Below, one piece after another: positions 59,860-64,000 of a stretch of DNA of 64,000 bases; the stretch's first letter is position 1, and the number at the start of each line of letters is the position of its first letter. Below the pieces are notes generated by a model. That model saw nothing but the letters and a program-made list of their open reading frames with translations. It did not search any database and had not been told where the DNA came from. This DNA is from Gigaspora margarita (taxonomy: Eukaryota; Glomeromycota; Glomeromycetes; Diversisporales; Gigasporaceae). A program made the translations under genes and the position numbers. The stretch is from the NCBI GenBank assembly GCA_009809945.1, contig WTPW01000360.1:323655-387654 (forward strand). Reading direction: 5' to 3'.

Positions 59860-62800
59860 ACAGCACAAATTATAAATATTTTTAATAAAATAAGCTTGCG
59901 TCCTAAAGAATTTTAAAATTATATGAGTTATCCAATATTTAGAAGTTGATTATGTGATTCGCTTGGATTTTTAAGTGCAGTTAAACATTAATTATATTTA
60001 TTTCGATCCAATAAAGAACATTTATTTTTCCATTGATAAATAAACGTTAAACGTTTTTAATCTTTTATCAAAGATTTTACGAGCTAGAAAGTTGTCATTT
60101 CATATTAAGAAATTAATAATGAAAAAATAACAAAGATTAGTTTTAAAATTCAACATTTGAAAGCTTATTCCTTTTTATATGAATTAATATAATTAATATG
60201 ATATATTAATACGCAATATATTTGTAGTATAATAAAATTTAATTAAATTTCGTAGTATAATAGAATTTAACAATTGAATTGAATTAAGAATTGACCTAAA
60301 TCGGTGAAAATTTAAGAAAAACTTAACTATTAATCAACCTAAACTGCGAACTATTGCATGTTACTGTGTAAATTTTTTTTATTGGCATTACCAGTATGAT
60401 CACGTTTTGTGTATAACATAGAATGTGGTAAAGTTGGTTTCCTTCAACTTTTTTTGATGTCGCTTATCGTTAAGTTGATTTTTTTTTTAAAAAAAATCCT
60501 ATTTAGTAGGAGTAATGATTTTCGTTTGTTCATTTTGTTTTGGAAAGAATTGTAATTTTCAGTTTCTATTATGATGATTCACTTGTCATTTAAAGCAAGG
60601 ACGTTTTCAAACGTTGATCATTATGCATTCCTATTACGACATTCTTTATCATCTGAAATATTTAACAGGTAATATTATTGCGATAAAGTATTTTTGAAAT
60701 TTTGTGATTATTTTGACATTTTAACATTCATATGATTGTTAAATCTGTAATTTCCTGACTAATGTCGTAACGTATCATTATTTTTTTACATGTCACAGTG
60801 ATCGTACTGGTTCTGCGCGGCATCACATGTCGCACAGCTATCCTTATTCAATAGTGTCATAATTTCATATAGTCCATCAAACCTTAGATGTAAAAGGAAA
60901 ATGAAAATATTCAGACATCAATTTCACAATTGCACACAATATTAACATGACAATGTTGTCATATAATTAAGAGATTGTATAAAAGTAGTTGTTCTTGTTT
61001 GAAATTAAGTTATCAAAAATTTAAGAATTTTTTCTTATAAAAATTCCGAAATTACTTTACAAAAACTTTGATTTTTTTATAACTAACATATAATAATAAG
61101 TTATATTAAGTTCTATTTTTATATTATAAACATATCTTAAAAATAATTTATTCATCACCCGGGTGAATTATTTACCTCTTGCCCTTTTTTTTTTTTTTTT
61201 AAAAAAAAAAGAAACAACTTAGCCTTGGATATTGACAGATTAGAAGTAGAAGATATAAGAATAAGGAATCTTTTTTGTTAGAACCCAAAGAGTGGTTTCA
61301 TAAGCAAAATATTGAAATATAAGCGTTTTTTTTAAAAAAAACTTTGCTTTGTTTCACAAAGACAATTTACATGTTACACCTGATTCTACACGCTTACTGA
61401 GGGATGAAAAATACAATAACTTTTATATAGTATTTTTATTATATCAGATAAGATTATTATACTATTAAAATATGGCAATTTTTTAAAAATTTTTATTTTA
61501 TGATTATTATTATTATTATTATTATTAGATTAATAATATAGATATATTCGCTCAATGTATTCTATATGGATTGAATTACCAACCGAATAGGGTCCAGATC
61601 CCCTGTTCCCATTTTTACTATCGCATTCAATTAGGATATTAATCTAACGTAATCTAACGTGTTATCTAAAAGGGGTCAGATTTTTTGAATCATTTATGTT
61701 AAACTAATGTGAAACGTTTAATTACTTTCAAAAATCCGCTGCCATGATAGAGATTCATGCTATTGTTGATTATCATCCTTGGGCATTTCAGGCGGAAGTC
61801 TTTATTAAGACAAATTGCATGATGAGAGTAGTGTTTAAAGAATAAATAATTGTAATGATAGTATATAGTAGAAAATTTTGAACCAACAATTGTATAGTGT
61901 AATTATTTTATGTAGCTTAATTATGTATTAGCTGCTTGCTTTTTGCCTCAATAAAGTTTTCCTCAGACTTTGATCTGTCTTATAAATTTTAAAACCTATA
62001 AATTAGTAGGCATTTCAAGGTCAAAGGCAACTTATAAAATTTATATAATCAAATTTTCACACTTCTTGTTAGCATTAAATTAAATGCTGTTTTATTATTA
62101 GTTTGATATATCACTGATTCATTTAAGACTATGATTGATTGTTTGATTAATTATTAGATTTATCAGTTTATTGATTGATTTATTTATCGATTCATTGTTT
62201 GAATTCTTATTTATATCATTTTCTACTATTTGCACATTCTCATATTTACTATTATTTCTCATATTTCATTTACTCCAAAACACCTGTTTCCTTTTTCAAT
62301 CCCATTCGCACAAACCCATCAACCACGTTTACTATCTGAACTAACCCAGTATTATTGTCTGTTGCTCTCCCTTCTATAGTTGCACTTTAGTATAGTTGCA
62401 TTTTTTTATTAGATGATTTGCAATTTTATTGGCTGATTTGAATGAGGTATTATATGATTTTTCAAAATTGGTATATATTTATTATTCAATGAATAATCAG
62501 TGAAAACTCAAATATTGATATTAAAAAGATTGAATAAATAAATATTCAAATCTTTATTTTTTTTTGACTGAGTCAGATCTTTGGTCAATTTTTACCTATC
62601 ATATTATAACTTCTTTTCTGAAGTGCCAACAAATAGCTTAGTTTAAAATGGCATGATAAAAATGGTGCGATAAATCTTCAAAGATCTTTAATACGTATCT
62701 CAACACCGTAAAGAAGCAATGTGATGAATATACAAGGATGAAGATAACAAAAGCAAAGTTGTAGGCTGAGTGAAGCCAGTCAACTGTATATATCTACCCT

Positions 62801-63690
62801 TGTAATTATACTATTCATAAACCTAAGCTATACAAAATTTTTTAATATTTTACAATTAAAAAATCTATGTAATTTAAATATCTAGACCAATTATTTAATT
62901 ATTAAATAAATTATTTTATCAATTGTTCTTAAACCTATGAATTTTTTTTTCTAGGACACTATGTTTTATGTGAATACAAATGCAACGTACTCAATGTCGA
63001 CAAAACATTTAAACCCAAATAATTGAGAATTAATAAACCATTATTCTGGACTAGATTCTGTATAGAAATAATACAATTTTACCTTGGTTTTTAAATAAAC
63101 CTTTTATGGTTTAGTCAAAACATTACAGTGTTTCTAAAAAAAATTATTTAAAACTTTATGTCAACCTTGATTCTTATTTTTAATTATTATTTCTTCCAAT
63201 GCGGAAGATAGTAAATTTTAACATATTCTTTATTTTAAAATGCTATGTGAATACGAATGTTTCATATTTAATTTATTAATATATATGACCTTTTTGCAAA
63301 TTTTTTGCTGCTATCGACATGCAGGATTGGTAATATTATATGTTGATTTTTAAAATAAATTATTAATAAAATATTTGTAAAGTCGAATTTTTCTTAGTCT
63401 TTCTAGGTACTGTAATAATCTCCACGAAATTGGTAGCAGCATTCTGTAATAGATTTGATAAGGCCGATACAATCTCTAAACCTTATTGTTTAGAGAATCT
63501 TTGTGTTATATGTTTTTTATTCTGAGTATGGAATATAGTTGGCTAGGATCCAATACAACTTACTACAATCCTTCTATCAGTATTTCATCACTCTGCTTAA
63601 CTTATTTTAAATGTTTTTAGTTTTGTCCTGACCATAATATTTATCTATGTATGACATACATATATGCTTACATAGCTGTTATTGTAATTA
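59860..63690. other. Gene-free AT-rich region
   Basis: I find no open frame with recognisable similarity and no clear TIR pair. There is a TTA run (61487-61527). About 61250-61370 repeats text seen at 7115-7200 (GGTTTCATAAGCAAAATWTTGA), so part of a dispersed repeat is present. Confidence 0.4.
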
Positions 63691-63955
63691 CCGAAATAGC
63701 ATTATCGTTGTATCCAAGATTATGTATTCCATCTACATGTCCCATGTAAACGAATTTTTGATAATATTCGAATATTATTTTTTTTTTTTTTTATATCTCT
63801 TTAAACACCTATTCCATTTTCATAACAACGTCCAAAATTATATGTTCTATCAGTTTTTCCTACATCTGCAGAGTTTTGATAATGTTCGAATGCTTTCTTT
63901 ATATCTTTTTCAACTCCTATTACATTTTCACAACATCGTTCAAGATTACCGTAGT
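63690..63955 (-). pseudogene. Sel1-like repeat fragment, decayed
   Basis: The minus-strand translation from 63953 reads NLERCCENVIGVEKDIKKAF, EHYQNSADVGKTDRTYNFGR and CYENGIGV, then a stop and RDIKK, then after a poly-A run a diverged YHNLGYNDNA-like end. The pattern of a Cys-Tyr-Glu-Asn-Gly-x-Gly-Val helix turn, DxxKAFEHYQxSAD and TYNFG is that of Sel1 (TPR-like) repeats, of which about two survive. Sel1 proteins are scaffolds, and Sel1-kinase fusions are abundant in some mycorrhizal fungi. No start, end or intact frame is present. Neighbouring sequence up to the window edge looks like MITE DNA. Confidence 0.75.
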
Positions 63956-63988
63956 GCACTGACCAAAGTACCCGGGGTACAATGCAAT

Positions 63989-64000
63989 CAGTGTTTAAAA
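63989..64000. mobile_element. Possible terminus of a hAT-like element at the window edge
   Basis: CAGTGTTTAAAA is identical to the first 12 bases of the element at 45164. With only 12 bp available this could be coincidence. Confidence 0.3.

Overview
The window is a very AT-rich stretch of eukaryotic nuclear DNA in which transposable elements make up most of the sequence. The base composition, the dense mix of small terminal-inverted-repeat (TIR) elements, pogo-like and LINE elements, a decayed Sel1-repeat gene and a short-intron secreted-protein gene suggest an early-diverging fungus. An arbuscular mycorrhizal fungus of the Rhizophagus type fits best. That assignment is inference from general character, not from a marker gene.

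Only one host gene looks alive: a two-exon gene for a secreted Pro/Thr-repeat, Cys-rich protein (55609-57028). A paralogue with the same exon structure lies at 4208-5040 and is frameshifted in its second exon. Both sit in a segmental duplication (about 2925-6350 and 53865-58200) that starts inside the same small hAT-type element. The roughly 47 kb between the copies is nearly all mobile DNA. The right edge carries a decayed Sel1-like repeat fragment (63690-63955, minus strand).

Layout: 1-2750, tandem repeats and gene-poor DNA. 2757-6350, duplication copy A. 6552-11450, nested foldback elements. 11876-15452, a tRNA-headed retroposon interrupted by two other elements. 15500-24830, palindromes and MITEs, ending in a 538 bp foldback with TTAA flanks. 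25082-30003, more MITEs plus a retroposed copy with a 16 bp target duplication. 30287-about 40000, a degraded LINE on the minus strand with a Gln-rich ORF1, AP-type endonuclease, reverse transcriptase, RNase H and zinc-knuckle remnants. 40701-44195, a decayed pogo/Tigger-like transposon hosting a solo LTR and a hAT MITE. 45071-51874, a five-level nest of insertions. 51885-53865, more MITEs. 53865-58200, duplication copy B. 58987-59850, a hAT-like element with cargo. 59860-63690, no gene seen.

Three patterns deserve attention beyond the inventory. First, a palindromic module of about 100 bp centred on two GGTACC-containing arms recurs at least 18 times and appears inside elements with unrelated termini. 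Second, several hAT-like elements (8 bp target duplications) each carry their own short palindromic motif reiterated many times. Third, telomere-like TTAGGG tracts occur inside several unrelated MITEs. Element ends were read by eye from inverted repeats and flanking duplications. No database search was possible, so family names rest on these hallmarks.
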